DNA from: Acidobacteriota bacterium
Lineage (GTDB): Bacteria > Acidobacteriota > Terriglobia > UBA7540
DNA length: 64,000 nt
NCBI GenBank assembly: GCA_004298155.1
Contig: SCRD01000019.1
Span: 120,680 to 184,679, forward strand
Direction: 5' to 3'
Part shown: positions 1 through 8,894 of the stretch, in pieces
Layout of the letters: the number at the start of each line of letters is the position of its first letter
Position numbering within the stretch: the first letter of the stretch is position 1
Translations under genes and position numbers: made by a program
Notes under the pieces: generated by a model
What the model was told of the DNA's origin: nothing
The model's input: the letters and a program-made list of their open reading frames with translations, nothing else
The model's database searches: none

Positions 1-948
1 ACCACCAATCACGTTCTGGGCCTGGAAGTCGTGCTGGCGAATGGCGAAGTGGTCCGTACCGGCGGGAAATGCTGGGACCTTCCAGGTTACGATCTGACCG
101 GCCTGATGGTTGGTTCCGAAGGAACATTGGGCATTGTGACCGAAATTACAGTCAGGCTGATGCGCACTCCAGAAGCGGTGGAAACCATGCTTGCCGTTTA
201 TGACCGTGTGATTGATGCCACGCGCACTGTGGCTGCCATCACGGCGCAAGGCATTACTCCTGCGGCGCTTGAAATGATGGACGGCTTTACGCTTCGCGCG
301 GTGGAGCAGGCAACGCATGCGGGGTATCCGATGGATTCGGCAGCCGTTCTGTTGATCGAGGTGGAAGGGTTGCATGAAGCTGTGAAGGAACAAGCTGCAA
401 AGATTGAGGCGGTCTGCGCAGGCAACAAGGTTCGGAGCGTTCGTCGCGCTAGGAGCGGCGATGAACGCGCCCTACTCTGGAAAGGCCGTAAGAATGCCTT
501 TGGGGCCCTGGGAAGAATCAGCCCGAACTATTATGTGCAGGACGGCGTGATCCCCCGCACCAAGCTTCCCGAAATGTTGGAATACATTGAGGAGGTCGGA
601 CGGAAATACGATTTGCAGATTGGAAACATTTTTCATGCTGGAGACGGAAACCTGCACCCTCTTCTGATGTTTGACGCCCGTGATCGTGATCAGTCCAAAA
701 GAGTGGTGGAAGCCGCACAGGCAATCATGGCGCGCTGCGCCGAATTGGGTGGCTCGATCACCGGTGAGCACGGCGTGGGTATGGAAAAGAATGAACTGAT
801 GCCTCTGATCTTTTCTGAAGATGATCTGGAATTTCAGCAGCGGATCAAGACCCTGATGAATCCCACAGGATCTTTTAATCCCGGCAAGGTTCTGCCTACC
901 GGTAAAATGTGCGGGGAAATTCGTGTCCAGGTGAGCGCTGGAGGCTGA
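1..948 (+). CDS. glcD: Glycolate oxidase FAD subunit GlcD (5' truncated by window)
   Basis: C-terminal two thirds of a GlcD/D-lactate dehydrogenase type flavoprotein, which oxidises glycolate to glyoxylate together with GlcE and GlcF at the membrane. The frame is open from base 1, so the true start lies outside the window. Visible parts are the end of the FAD-binding (PCMH) domain, with GGKCWDLPGYDLTGLMVGSE and GTLGIVTEIT, and the FAD-oxidase C domain with GDGNLHP near codon 217 and GEHGVGMEK near codon 256. The gene ends 1 base before glcE, so the two are probably translationally coupled. The glcD assignment rests on the following glcE and glcF; on sequence alone a D-lactate or other 2-hydroxyacid dehydrogenase is possible. 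Confidence 0.93.
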   Translation, partial: TTNHVLGLEVVLANGEVVRTGGKCWDLPGYDLTGLMVGSEGTLGIVTEITVRLMRTPEAVETMLAVYDRVIDATRTVAAITAQGITPAALEMMDGFTLRAVEQATHAGYPMDSAAVLLIEVEGLHEAVKEQAAKIEAVCAGNKVRSVRRARSGDERALLWKGRKNAFGALGRISPNYYVQDGVIPRTKLPEMLEYIEEVGRKYDLQIGNIFHAGDGNLHPLLMFDARDRDQSKRVVEAAQAIMARCAELGGSITGEHGVGMEKNELMPLIFSEDDLEFQQRIKTLMNPTGSFNPGKVLPTGKMCGEIRVQVSAGG

Positions 949-949
949 T

Positions 950-2305
950 GTGGCAGGCGTGGCTGAAGCAGCCCTGACAGAACTTGCTGGAATCGTCGGT
1001 GAATCGCAGTGCACTGCTGCGGCGTCCGAACGGGAGTTCTTCGCCGTGGACGGTCTAACACCGGGCTGCGTTGTCTATCCAGATTCTGCAGAGCAGGCGG
1101 CCCAGACGCTGGAGTGGGCGGCAGGCCGCGATCTGGCAGTGATCGCTTGTGGCGGCGCTACGAAGCTTGGCATCGGGAACTCTCCCCGAAAGTACGATAT
1201 TGCGCTTTGCACGCGAAACATTACCAAGGTCGATTACTATGAGCCCTCGGACCTGACCGCTGGCGTCGGGGCCGGAATGGCGTTGACCGACTTTCAAAAA
1301 CAACTGAAGCCAGATGGACTCTGGCTACCCCTGGATCTTCCAGGATGCGCGAAGGGCACCCTGGGCGGTGTCGTGGCTACCAACGCGTCGGGGCCTCTGC
1401 GGCATTTCTATGGGGCCCCCCGGGACATGGTGGTTGGCATGCAAATTGCCACTCCCGAAGGCAAGCTGATCAGGACGGGTGGCCGGGTGGTAAAGAACGT
1501 GGCGGGGTACGACCTCGGGAAGCTCATGATCGGGTCGTATGGCACCCTGGGGGTTATTACGGAAGTCAACCTCAAACTTTTTCCTCTGCCCGCCGAGTGC
1601 CAGACTTTTGTGCTTTCCGTCGGCACTCTGGATATAGCTCGTGACCTGCGCCGGAGGATCCTGGCCTTGCCCATTGAGCTGCTACGAATGGTCCTGCTGG
1701 ATGCTGAAATGGCAGGAATTGCACATCCTGGCCTGCAACCCGGCCGGCCAGCTTGCGGGCCCCAGATATGGCTTGAGGCCGGTGGATCAAAGTCCGTGAT
1801 CGACCGGACTCGAAAGGAGCTTGAAGCCGTGAGCCGGGCTGCAGGCGCTAAGTTCCACTCATGTGAATGGGAAGCCTCCGAGAAAGTCTGGAAGATGATT
1901 TCCGATTTTGCCAACTGGTTCGGAAAGACATATCCAGGAGCAGTTGTGCTGAAAGGCACCATGCCCATTGCCCATGGCGAAGAATTCCAGAGCTTTGCGC
2001 AGCAGGAAGCTCAGAATGAGAAAATTAAATTGGTCGTGGTTTCGCTGCCCGGTGTTGGCATGCTTGAGTTAGGATTGCTGGGGTTACAAAATGCCGCCCA
2101 GGCGGCTGGCTTTGTCAGTCGCATTCGCAAAGTCGCAGAAGAGTCCGGCGGCGCGTTGACTGTGATTTCGGCCACTGCCGAGGTCAAGGCGCTGGTGGAC
2201 GTGTGGGGAGGGCCCGAAACCACCTTTGAACTGATGCGCAAATTGAAGGCGGCTTGGGACCCGGAGGGCGTCCTCGCGCCGGGCAGATTTGTGGGTTCAA
2301 TCTGA
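950..2305 (+). CDS. glcE: Glycolate oxidase subunit GlcE (FAD-binding)
   Basis: A 451-residue FAD-linked oxidase subunit, the second flavin-binding part of the glycolate oxidase complex. It has the PCMH-type FAD fold: a pyrophosphate-binding GGATKLGIGN near residue 65, LGGVVATNASGPLRHFYGAP near 145 and VKNVAGYDLGKLMIGSYGTL near 180. The C terminus ends in a DPEGVLAPGRF motif common to this family. It starts with GTG directly after the glcD stop; an overlapping ATG at 948 is in the wrong frame. Length and order glcD-glcE-glcF match the E. coli glc operon, though glcC, glcG and glcB are not seen. Confidence 0.92.
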   Translation: MAGVAEAALTELAGIVGESQCTAAASEREFFAVDGLTPGCVVYPDSAEQAAQTLEWAAGRDLAVIACGGATKLGIGNSPRKYDIALCTRNITKVDYYEPSDLTAGVGAGMALTDFQKQLKPDGLWLPLDLPGCAKGTLGGVVATNASGPLRHFYGAPRDMVVGMQIATPEGKLIRTGGRVVKNVAGYDLGKLMIGSYGTLGVITEVNLKLFPLPAECQTFVLSVGTLDIARDLRRRILALPIELLRMVLLDAEMAGIAHPGLQPGRPACGPQIWLEAGGSKSVIDRTRKELEAVSRAAGAKFHSCEWEASEKVWKMISDFANWFGKTYPGAVVLKGTMPIAHGEEFQSFAQQEAQNEKIKLVVVSLPGVGMLELGLLGLQNAAQAAGFVSRIRKVAEESGGALTVISATAEVKALVDVWGGPETTFELMRKLKAAWDPEGVLAPGRFVGSI

Positions 2306-2352
2306 ATTGTTGGAGAGAAGCTTTGGAAAAGGGGAAGGTGCCGGTTATCTGA

Positions 2353-3696
2353 ATGATCGAGATCGATGACACTGCGGTTGTAACCACCGGGAGCAGCGGC
2401 TACGGACCGGGTGAGGCCCCGGAGTGGGATTACTATTCTAAGTGCATCCACTGCGGTCTTTGTCTAAACGCCTGCCCAACTTACCGTGAACTTGGGCTTG
2501 AGATGGATTCGCCCCGCGGACGAATCTACCAGATTATCCAGGTGGACCGCGGCAGGCTGCCGCTGGGCGAGAGTTTCGTTCGGCACATCGATTCCTGCCT
2601 CGACTGTCGCGCGTGCGAAACTGCGTGCCCCTCCGGCGTGGAATACGGCCGGCTGGTTGAGGCGGCTCGGTCCCAGATCTGCCAGTACTACCAGCGTCCG
2701 GGTATCGGCCGATATATAAGCCATATTTTCTTTCAGAAACTGCTGCCTGACCGCAGGATGCTCAACCAGGTTGGGACACTGCTTTGGCTTTTCCAGAAAT
2801 CGGGCCTGGAAGCCATTTTGGTGAAATCAGGAATCCCCCGGCTCTTATCGAAACGATTGGGCCGTGTAGCTGCATTGTCACCGCAAATGGAGAAGCCTTT
2901 CTTTACGAAGCGATTGGGCCAGGTGGTCAAGCCTGTCGGCGACTTGCGTTACCGCGTGGCTTTTTTTGCCGGATGTATTGCGAACCTGGCCTTTGCCCGG
3001 TTGAATGACGCAACCGTCCGGGTCCTGGCTCGCAACGGATGCGAAGTCGTGATTCCTGAGGCACAGGGATGCTGTGGCGCTTTGCACGTCCATGCGGGCA
3101 TTCGTGGCAAAGCGCGAGAACTTGCAAAGCAAAATATCCGGACGTTCCTTGACGGAGGGTTTGATTATTTCATCACCAATGCTGCCGGTTGCGGTTCTGT
3201 GCTGAAGGAGTATCCTTTACTCTTTGAGCATGAAGAGCATGAGTTTTATGAGCAGGCACAGGAGTTCAGCTCCCGGGTTCGTGACGTGACGGAGTTTCTG
3301 GCAGGCATCGAATTCGACCGGAATTTTGGTGCCATCCGCGCACGGGCCACTTACCAGGACCCCTGCCACTTGGGACATGCACAGCACATCCGGAGCGCCC
3401 CTCGAACGCTGATGGCGGCGATCCCTGGTCTCGAGCTGGTTGAACTGAAGGAATCCGAAGTTTGCTGTGGGAGCGCAGGCATTTATAATGTGGTCCAGAA
3501 CGAAATGGCGGACCGGCTACTTACGGCCAAGATGCAGCGAGTGGACGAGACCGGCGCCGAGCTGGTACTGACTGCCAATCCTGGATGCCTTTTGCAGTTG
3601 CGGGCTGGCGTTGCCCGGTCCAGGCTTAAGCGGCGTGTGCTCCATGTGGTTGAGCTGCTTGATGAAGCTTACCGAAGCCGCGTTCAGGCCGGATGA
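2353..3696 (+). CDS. glcF: Glycolate oxidase iron-sulfur subunit GlcF
   Basis: A 447-residue iron-sulfur protein that passes electrons from the flavin subunits to the quinone pool. Two 4Fe-4S ferredoxin motifs are visible: C31, C34, C37, C41 (CIHCGLCLNACP) and C82, C85, C88, C92 (CLDCRACETACP). Two CCG domains follow, with CCGALHVHAG and CCGSAGIYN; these cysteine-rich domains are shared with heterodisulfide reductase HdrB and with LutA. It lies 47 bases after glcE in the same orientation, which completes the three-subunit enzyme. Confidence 0.94.
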   Translation: MIEIDDTAVVTTGSSGYGPGEAPEWDYYSKCIHCGLCLNACPTYRELGLEMDSPRGRIYQIIQVDRGRLPLGESFVRHIDSCLDCRACETACPSGVEYGRLVEAARSQICQYYQRPGIGRYISHIFFQKLLPDRRMLNQVGTLLWLFQKSGLEAILVKSGIPRLLSKRLGRVAALSPQMEKPFFTKRLGQVVKPVGDLRYRVAFFAGCIANLAFARLNDATVRVLARNGCEVVIPEAQGCCGALHVHAGIRGKARELAKQNIRTFLDGGFDYFITNAAGCGSVLKEYPLLFEHEEHEFYEQAQEFSSRVRDVTEFLAGIEFDRNFGAIRARATYQDPCHLGHAQHIRSAPRTLMAAIPGLELVELKESEVCCGSAGIYNVVQNEMADRLLTAKMQRVDETGAELVLTANPGCLLQLRAGVARSRLKRRVLHVVELLDEAYRSRVQAG

Positions 3697-3884
3697 GGAT
3701 TCACCGAGTCAGTTTCCCTGGCGCCATCTACTGGGGCTGGCGGACGGGCAGGGTCCGTTCGAGTAAAGTCGTTTCCCGTTTTCGGAATCTCTCGCTAGAA
3801 TGACGGGTTAATAGATTTTCCCCGGCTTCTAGCACTTTCTTGGCTTATGATTGGACACAAATTTTCTGGCTGGGAGTGTCGAAA

Positions 3885-5852
3885 ATGACTGATAAGACGG
3901 ATACCTCACAAGAAAGGCTTGAAGCCCTGCTCAAAGAGGGGCGGAGTTTCCCTCCGTCTGAGGAATTCCGCCGGCAGGCCAACGTGTCTGATCCCAAAAT
4001 CTATGAAGAGGCGCACCGTGACCCCGAAGGGTTTTGGGCTCAAGAAGCAGACCGGCTGGATTGGTTTGAGAAATGGAACACGGTGCTCGAATGGAAGGCA
4101 CCGTGGGTGAAATGGTTTCTCGGAGGCAAGCTGAATGCCACCTACAACTGCGTAGACAGGCACGCGAAATCTTCGCGCCGAACCAAGCGGGCAATAGTCT
4201 GGGAGGGGGAGCCGGGCGATACGCGCGTACTGACGTTTGAGGACCTCGCAAGGGAGGTAAACCGGTTTGCCAACGTGCTTAAGTCGCTGGGCGTGAAGAA
4301 AAGTGACCGCGTGGCGATCTACCTCGGAATGGTTCCGGAACTTGCCATAGCCATGCTTGCCTGCGCGAAAATTGGCGCACCGCACAGCATTGTGTTCGGA
4401 GGGTTTTCTGCGGATTCCCTCCGGGAGCGCATCAACGATGCGCAGGCGAAAATCGTTATCACGGGAGATGGCGCATGGCGGCGAGGCAGCGTGGTTCCGT
4501 TGAAAGCGAATGTCGACGAAGCGCTCACCGGGACGCCCAGCATAGAAAAGGTAGTGGTAGTGGAGCGAGTGGGCAAAGCGACCCAAATCTCGATGCAGCC
4601 TGGGCGTGATTTGTGGTGGCATGATCTGATGGCAAATGCTTCAGATCAGTGCGAGGCTGAGCCCGTCGATTCTGAAGACATTTTATACATCCTCTACACC
4701 AGCGGCACTACAGGCAAGCCCAAAGGAGTAGTGCACACAACAGGCGGTTATCTGGTGGGCACCGCGACAACCCATCGCATGATCTTCGACATCAAGGAGG
4801 ACGACGTTTACTGGTGCACGGCGGACATCGGCTGGGTTACCGGACACTCGTACATCATTTACGGCCCGCTGGCCAACGGCTGCACTACCCTGATGTATGA
4901 AGGGAGCCCCGACCACCCCGACCGCGGCCGTTTCTGGGATATTATCCAGAAATATAACGTCAGCGTTTTTTATACAGCGCCCACCGCTATTCGCGCCTTC
5001 ATGCGATGGGGAGCGGACTGGCCTGCCAAGTACGACCTTTCCTCGCTTCGTGTGATTGGATCGGTGGGCGAGCCGATCAATCCCGAAGCATGGATCTGGT
5101 ATCACCAGAATATCGGCAGAGAACGTTGCCCGATTGTCGATACCTGGTGGCAGACCGAAACCGGAATGATCCTGATCTCGCCTTTGCCTGGAATTACGGC
5201 CACCAAACCCGGCTCCGCAACCCAACCCTTCCCAGGTATCGAGGCGGAGGTGCTGGATGACAAGGGCCAACCGGTTGGCCCCGGAGCTGGCGGATACCTG
5301 GCGCTGACCAAACCTTGGCCTGCTATGTTCCGGACTATTTATGGTGACCCCGACCGTTATGTCCGAACCTACTGGTCACGCTATGAAGGCAAGTACTTTA
5401 CGGGCGACGGAGCCAAAGTCGATGAAGACGGCTACTTCTGGCTGCTGGGCCGGGTGGATGACGTAATGAATGTTGCCGGACATCGCATTTCCACTTATGA
5501 AGTGGAAAGCGCCCTGGTGGACCACCCTGCCGTCGCCGAAGCCGCCGTCATCGGGAAAACCCATGAATTAAAAGGGCAGGGCATTGCGGGCTTTGTGACG
5601 CTGAAGGAAGGTATCGAGCCCAGCGAAGGACTGAAAAATGAATTGAAGCAGCATGTTGTCAAGAAGATCGGTCCCATCGCAAGGCCTGACGACATCTTTT
5701 TCACGGCGGAATTGCCCAAGACGCGCAGCGCAAAAATCATGCGCCGCCTTTTGCGGGATATCGCCGAAGGGAGGGTACTGGGCGACACCACGACCCTTGC
5801 CGATCCTGCCGTGACCGCGCGGCTAAAAGAGCAGTACGAGCAGGAAGGCTGA
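3885..5852 (+). CDS. acs: Acetyl-CoA synthetase (AMP-forming)
   Basis: A 655-residue adenylate-forming enzyme that makes acetyl-CoA from acetate, ATP and CoA. It has the ACAS N-terminal domain, the AMP-binding core with [20 protein letters not shown] (phosphate loop), WWQTETGM, and [20 protein letters not shown] before the mobile C-terminal domain. [14 protein letters not shown] contains the catalytic lysine (Lys617), the residue acetylated by Pat-type enzymes in Salmonella Acs. I chose ATG 3885 because GGGAG lies just upstream and the length then matches the family; an in-frame TTG at 3840 would add 15 residues. It lies 188 bases after glcF and could serve two-carbon metabolism with it. Confidence 0.95.
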   Translation: MTDKTDTSQERLEALLKEGRSFPPSEEFRRQANVSDPKIYEEAHRDPEGFWAQEADRLDWFEKWNTVLEWKAPWVKWFLGGKLNATYNCVDRHAKSSRRTKRAIVWEGEPGDTRVLTFEDLAREVNRFANVLKSLGVKKSDRVAIYLGMVPELAIAMLACAKIGAPHSIVFGGFSADSLRERINDAQAKIVITGDGAWRRGSVVPLKANVDEALTGTPSIEKVVVVERVGKATQISMQPGRDLWWHDLMANASDQCEAEPVDSEDILYILYTSGTTGKPKGVVHTTGGYLVGTATTHRMIFDIKEDDVYWCTADIGWVTGHSYIIYGPLANGCTTLMYEGSPDHPDRGRFWDIIQKYNVSVFYTAPTAIRAFMRWGADWPAKYDLSSLRVIGSVGEPINPEAWIWYHQNIGRERCPIVDTWWQTETGMILISPLPGITATKPGSATQPFPGIEAEVLDDKGQPVGPGAGGYLALTKPWPAMFRTIYGDPDRYVRTYWSRYEGKYFTGDGAKVDEDGYFWLLGRVDDVMNVAGHRISTYEVESALVDHPAVAEAAVIGKTHELKGQGIAGFVTLKEGIEPSEGLKNELKQHVVKKIGPIARPDDIFFTAELPKTRSAKIMRRLLRDIAEGRVLGDTTTLADPAVTARLKEQYEQEG

Positions 5853-5871
5853 TCGTCACTGTCGAGAACGC

Positions 5872-6642
5872 ATGAGCGCAGCCGACCCAGAAACCCAAGA
5901 ATGGAAGGCAGCCCGCTATGCTGAACACGCCCCCTTCGTCCCATTCCTTGGCCTGCCTGTCTTTGAGCTGCTGAAGCCGCAGCCTGGCGAACGCATCCTT
6001 GACGTGGGCTGCGGCGATGGTGTTCTATCTGAAAAATTCCGCGAAGCGGGAGCAACGGTCGTTGGGGTTGATGCTTCGCAGGACATGGTGGCAGCCGCAA
6101 GACAACGAGGTATTGACGCGCGCCTCGCCGATGCTTTTGACCTGAAGTTTGATGCTGAATTCAATGCGGCATTTTCGAATGCCGCCCTCCATTGGATGAA
6201 ACGTGACCCGGACGCCGTCCTGAAAGGCGTAAGACGGTCGCTTAAGGGCGGTGGTCGGTTTGCCGGGGAGTTCGGAGGGCATGGAAATGTTGCGGCCATC
6301 GTGGTGGCTCTGCTCGCTGTCCTCGAACGGCGCGGTATTCAGAATGTTGTCTCACTGAACCCCTGGTACTTTCCCACAACGGATGAGTATCGCGCAAAGC
6401 TCGAACTTGCAGGATTCCGTGTGGACACAATCGAATTGCTCCCCCGCCCTACTATTCTTCCTACCCACATGCGCGGATGGCTTGAAACCTTTGCGGGACC
6501 GTTTTTCCAGATCTTTGCGCAACGGGAACGCAATGATGCAATTGACGAGGTGCTTGGGTTGCTCCGCCCGGCGCTTTGCGATGAAGTAGGCCGCTGGACC
6601 GTTGACTATGTCCGCCTGCGCTTTCTGGTACGCGCGGGATGA
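5872..6642 (+). CDS. Class I SAM-dependent methyltransferase
   Basis: A 256-residue methyltransferase of the UbiE/BioC/trans-aconitate methyltransferase type. The SAM-binding motif I is ILDVGCGDG at residues 42-50, the acidic motif II region is VVGVDASQDMV, and FSNAALHWMKRDPDAVLKG is the motif IV/V region typical of trans-aconitate methyltransferase-like proteins. It starts 19 bases after acs and may be cotranscribed. The substrate cannot be told from sequence. BioC is a possible alternative, but no biotin genes are nearby. Confidence 0.8.
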   Translation: MSAADPETQEWKAARYAEHAPFVPFLGLPVFELLKPQPGERILDVGCGDGVLSEKFREAGATVVGVDASQDMVAAARQRGIDARLADAFDLKFDAEFNAAFSNAALHWMKRDPDAVLKGVRRSLKGGGRFAGEFGGHGNVAAIVVALLAVLERRGIQNVVSLNPWYFPTTDEYRAKLELAGFRVDTIELLPRPTILPTHMRGWLETFAGPFFQIFAQRERNDAIDEVLGLLRPALCDEVGRWTVDYVRLRFLVRAG

Positions 6643-6868
6643 CGATGCCGAACCCATGTTGCCGCTGATCATCTCCATTCCATAAATAATCTCCCAATCC
6701 TGAGCAAGTGGCCCTTGCGATCCCGGCGAATCAGTGCTGGCCCTGTCTACCGTAAAGGATAGCATCCTCCGTACGGCAGCATAGGTTGCGAGCGAAAGCC
6801 ACTTTCGCCCCAAACAATGGGGCAAAACACTCCCTACACCTAAATTGCTCTAACGATTGAAATAATTC
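6643..6868. other. Intergenic leader of the dcw cluster
   Basis: Noncoding stretch between the methyltransferase and the dcw promoter. Apart from a small imperfect hairpin around 6750-6776 (CCGTA/TACGG with an inner GGAT/ATCC) with no T-tract, I see no convincing gene or element here. Confidence 0.4.
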
Positions 6869-6897
6869 TTGACATCGATGCATGCCCAAATTATAGT
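6869..6897 (+). promoter_or_regulatory. Sigma-70 type promoter of the dcw cluster
   Basis: TTGACA at 6869-6874, then exactly 17 bases, then TATAGT at 6892-6897. The -35 matches the sigma-70 consensus perfectly and the -10 has one mismatch. The predicted start of transcription is near 6904, about 80 bases before mraZ and immediately upstream of the MraZ boxes. Confidence 0.8.
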
Positions 6898-6907
6898 GGG
6901 TGGTCTG

Positions 6908-6945
6908 AAGTGGCCTAAAGTAGCACGAAATGTAGGAAAGTGGCC
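6908..6945 (+). promoter_or_regulatory. Candidate MraZ operator (AAGTGG box repeats)
   Basis: Four related boxes in about 10-base register: AAGTGGCC (6908), AAGTAGCA (6918), AATGTAGGA (6929) and AAGTGGCC (6938). MraZ is known to bind short direct repeats with a TGGG or AAAGTGG core in front of its own operon in E. coli and mollicutes. Position just downstream of the -10, over the predicted start site, suits autorepression. Confidence 0.65.
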
Positions 6946-6982
6946 AAATTCAAGTTATTTTTGAAGGTTTTTTGAGAACTCC

Positions 6983-7423
6983 ATGCTGCGAGGAAATTAC
7001 CCAGCAACGGTGGACGCGAAGGGGAGGGTGAAGGTTCCCACCACTTTCAAAGCGCATCTGGAAGTGACTTTTGGCCATGACTTTTATGTAACCAGCCTCG
7101 ACGGGCAGTCGGTTCGTATCTATCCCTTTTCCGTATGGAGGGATATTGAGGAAAAACTTGCGACACTTCCCTCGATGAACAAGTCAAAGCGAAAGCTGCT
7201 GGATCGGGTCAACTACTGGGGCCAGGCGGTGCAGATGGATACGCAGGGCAGGATCCTGGTTCCCTCATTACTCCGCGAATCCGCTGGCATGCAAGGCGAA
7301 GTCGCCGTGATCGGGTACCTGAACTACCTGGATGTTTGGAACATGGAGCGGTTCCGTACGCACCTCGACGGCAATCCGCTGACGGACGATGACATGCAAG
7401 CTTTGAGCGACCTTGGCATTTAG
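6983..7423 (+). CDS. mraZ: Transcriptional regulator MraZ
   Basis: A 146-residue MraZ, the first gene of the division and cell wall cluster. It has the two SpoVT/AbrB-like DNA-binding repeats, each with the family core: DAKGRVKVPTTFK at residues 11-23 and DTQGRILVPSLLR at 86-98. MraZ forms ring-shaped oligomers and represses its own operon through repeated boxes; matching boxes lie just upstream at 6908-6945. The stop codon is followed with no gap by rsmH, which suggests coupled translation. Confidence 0.96.
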   Translation: MLRGNYPATVDAKGRVKVPTTFKAHLEVTFGHDFYVTSLDGQSVRIYPFSVWRDIEEKLATLPSMNKSKRKLLDRVNYWGQAVQMDTQGRILVPSLLRESAGMQGEVAVIGYLNYLDVWNMERFRTHLDGNPLTDDDMQALSDLGI

Positions 7424-8320
7424 ATGAGCGAGTCCGATCTCCACTATCCCGTGATGATGCGGGAAGCGATGGACTTTTTAAATGTTCAAGCTAATGGCAA
7501 TTACATTGATGCAACTGCTGGGGCAGGGGGACACTCGGGACAGATTTTGCGTGTGCTCGAATGGGGACAGGGAAGACTGCTGGCGATAGACCGTGACTCC
7601 CAGGCGCTCAATGTTGTTCGAGAGCGCCTGGGAGGGCACGGCAGAAGGCTGATGACGATGGAAGGCAATTTTGCTGACATTTGCGCTCTGCACGCCGCCA
7701 GTGGCTTGCCCCCCGTTGACGGCATTCTGGCCGATCTCGGGTTGAGTTCAATGCAGATTGAAGATGCCGGCCGGGGGTTCAGCTTCAACCTGCAGGGACC
7801 TCTGGACATGAGAATGGGCGGCGGAGAATTGACGGCCGGGGATGTTGTCAATCGTACGCCTGAACGTGAACTTGCGGATTTGATTTTCGAGTTTGGGGAA
7901 GAGCGCCACTCGCGCCGTATAGCGCGAGCGATTGTGAAGGCCCGTCCGATTCGATCGACCACCGAACTGGCGCAGGTGGTAATGCGAGCTATCCCCTCCC
8001 GGGCGGGCCTCCACCATATTCATCCCGCAACGCGCACATTCATGGCGTTGCGCCTAATCGTAAACCACGAACTGGAAAATCTGGAGAAGTTTCTTGCCGA
8101 CTTTCCGGGCGTCCTCGCAGCAGGAGGCAGGTCGGTCGTGGTCAGTTTTCATTCGCTCGAGGACAGGCGAGTGAAGCATGCGTTTCTCCGGCTCCAGCGT
8201 GAAGGCCGGATGCGCGTATTGACCAAGCATGTGGTGCGTCCAACTCCTGAAGAAATTCAGGAAAATCCGCGATCGCGCAGCGCAAAGTTGCGCGCCGCGG
8301 AGAAGCTGCATGGCGCATAG
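7424..8320 (+). CDS. rsmH: 16S rRNA (cytosine-1402-N4) methyltransferase RsmH
   Basis: A 298-residue RsmH (MraW), which methylates N4 of C1402 in the 16S rRNA P site. The SAM-binding YIDATAGAGGHSG lies at residues 27-39, followed by GILADLGLSSMQIEDAGRGF, the substrate loop DMRMGGGELTA, and the C-terminal SFHSLEDRRVKHAF signature. Full length for the family. ATG directly abuts the mraZ stop. Confidence 0.97.
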   Translation: MSESDLHYPVMMREAMDFLNVQANGNYIDATAGAGGHSGQILRVLEWGQGRLLAIDRDSQALNVVRERLGGHGRRLMTMEGNFADICALHAASGLPPVDGILADLGLSSMQIEDAGRGFSFNLQGPLDMRMGGGELTAGDVVNRTPERELADLIFEFGEERHSRRIARAIVKARPIRSTTELAQVVMRAIPSRAGLHHIHPATRTFMALRLIVNHELENLEKFLADFPGVLAAGGRSVVVSFHSLEDRRVKHAFLRLQREGRMRVLTKHVVRPTPEEIQENPRSRSAKLRAAEKLHGA

Positions 8321-8402
8321 CGCGAAACGCTTTAGGTCCCTCGGCCGGCATGCAACCGGAGCGGGCTCGAGGCAAGGCCTTGTTGTTTGAGAGAAGAGGA
8401 CC

Positions 8403-8894
8403 ATGGCTACAGTTGCAGTGAGTCTCCCCGGTTCGAAGCGTCGTCGTCGGAACCAGCCTGTCGTGGGCCGTGCCCCATATCCGGAAATCTATTTCGTCAA
8501 GCACATCGACAATTCCCGCCTCGAACGCGAAATTGATCGTGAGGAACGCAGGGAGTGTTTCAGCCTTCTGGTACTGGGAAGCCTGGCTTTTCTTTTTATC
8601 ATGCTTTTTGCCTGGCAGCACTTTGAGTGCGTCCGCTACGGCTATCTGCTTCAGCAGCTCAAGCAGGAGCAGGCGGAAAAAGTAGAACGGAACCACGCCC
8701 TGAAAGTTCAGTTTGCCTCATTAAGCGATCCCGAACGGATCGATACGCTCGCCCGATCTGCGTTGGGCCTTGTCCCTCCCAAGCCGAGCCAGGTCATACA
8801 GATTGGCAACCCGGCGGAGACCAATTCCAGGATCGCACCGAAGGAGTTTGCAGGGAACATCGAAAACCAGATTGGAATTCCCAGCAGGAGGTAA
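8403..8894 (+). CDS. ftsL: Cell division protein FtsL
   Basis: A 163-residue bitopic protein in the ftsL position between rsmH and ftsI. It has a basic cytoplasmic N terminus (GSKRRRRNQ), one membrane span at about residues 53-71, and a periplasmic heptad-like coiled coil (LLQQLKQEQAEKVERNHAL, about 81-99) followed by the conserved LSDPERIDTLARSALGL segment. FtsL recruits FtsB and activates FtsWI. Sequence similarity in this family is low, so the call rests on topology, coiled coil and position. The C-terminal 40 residues look unstructured. Confidence 0.88.
   Translation: MATVAVSLPGSKRRRRNQPVVGRAPYPEIYFVKHIDNSRLEREIDREERRECFSLLVLGSLAFLFIMLFAWQHFECVRYGYLLQQLKQEQAEKVERNHALKVQFASLSDPERIDTLARSALGLVPPKPSQVIQIGNPAETNSRIAPKEFAGNIENQIGIPSRR

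Noticed and set aside
3773..3801. Promoter before acs (TTCCCG-17-TAGAAT)
   Set aside because: The -35 is too weak to call; only the -10-like TAGAAT is good.
6750..6776. Hairpin after the methyltransferase as a terminator
   Set aside because: Stem is short and interrupted, and no T-tract follows.
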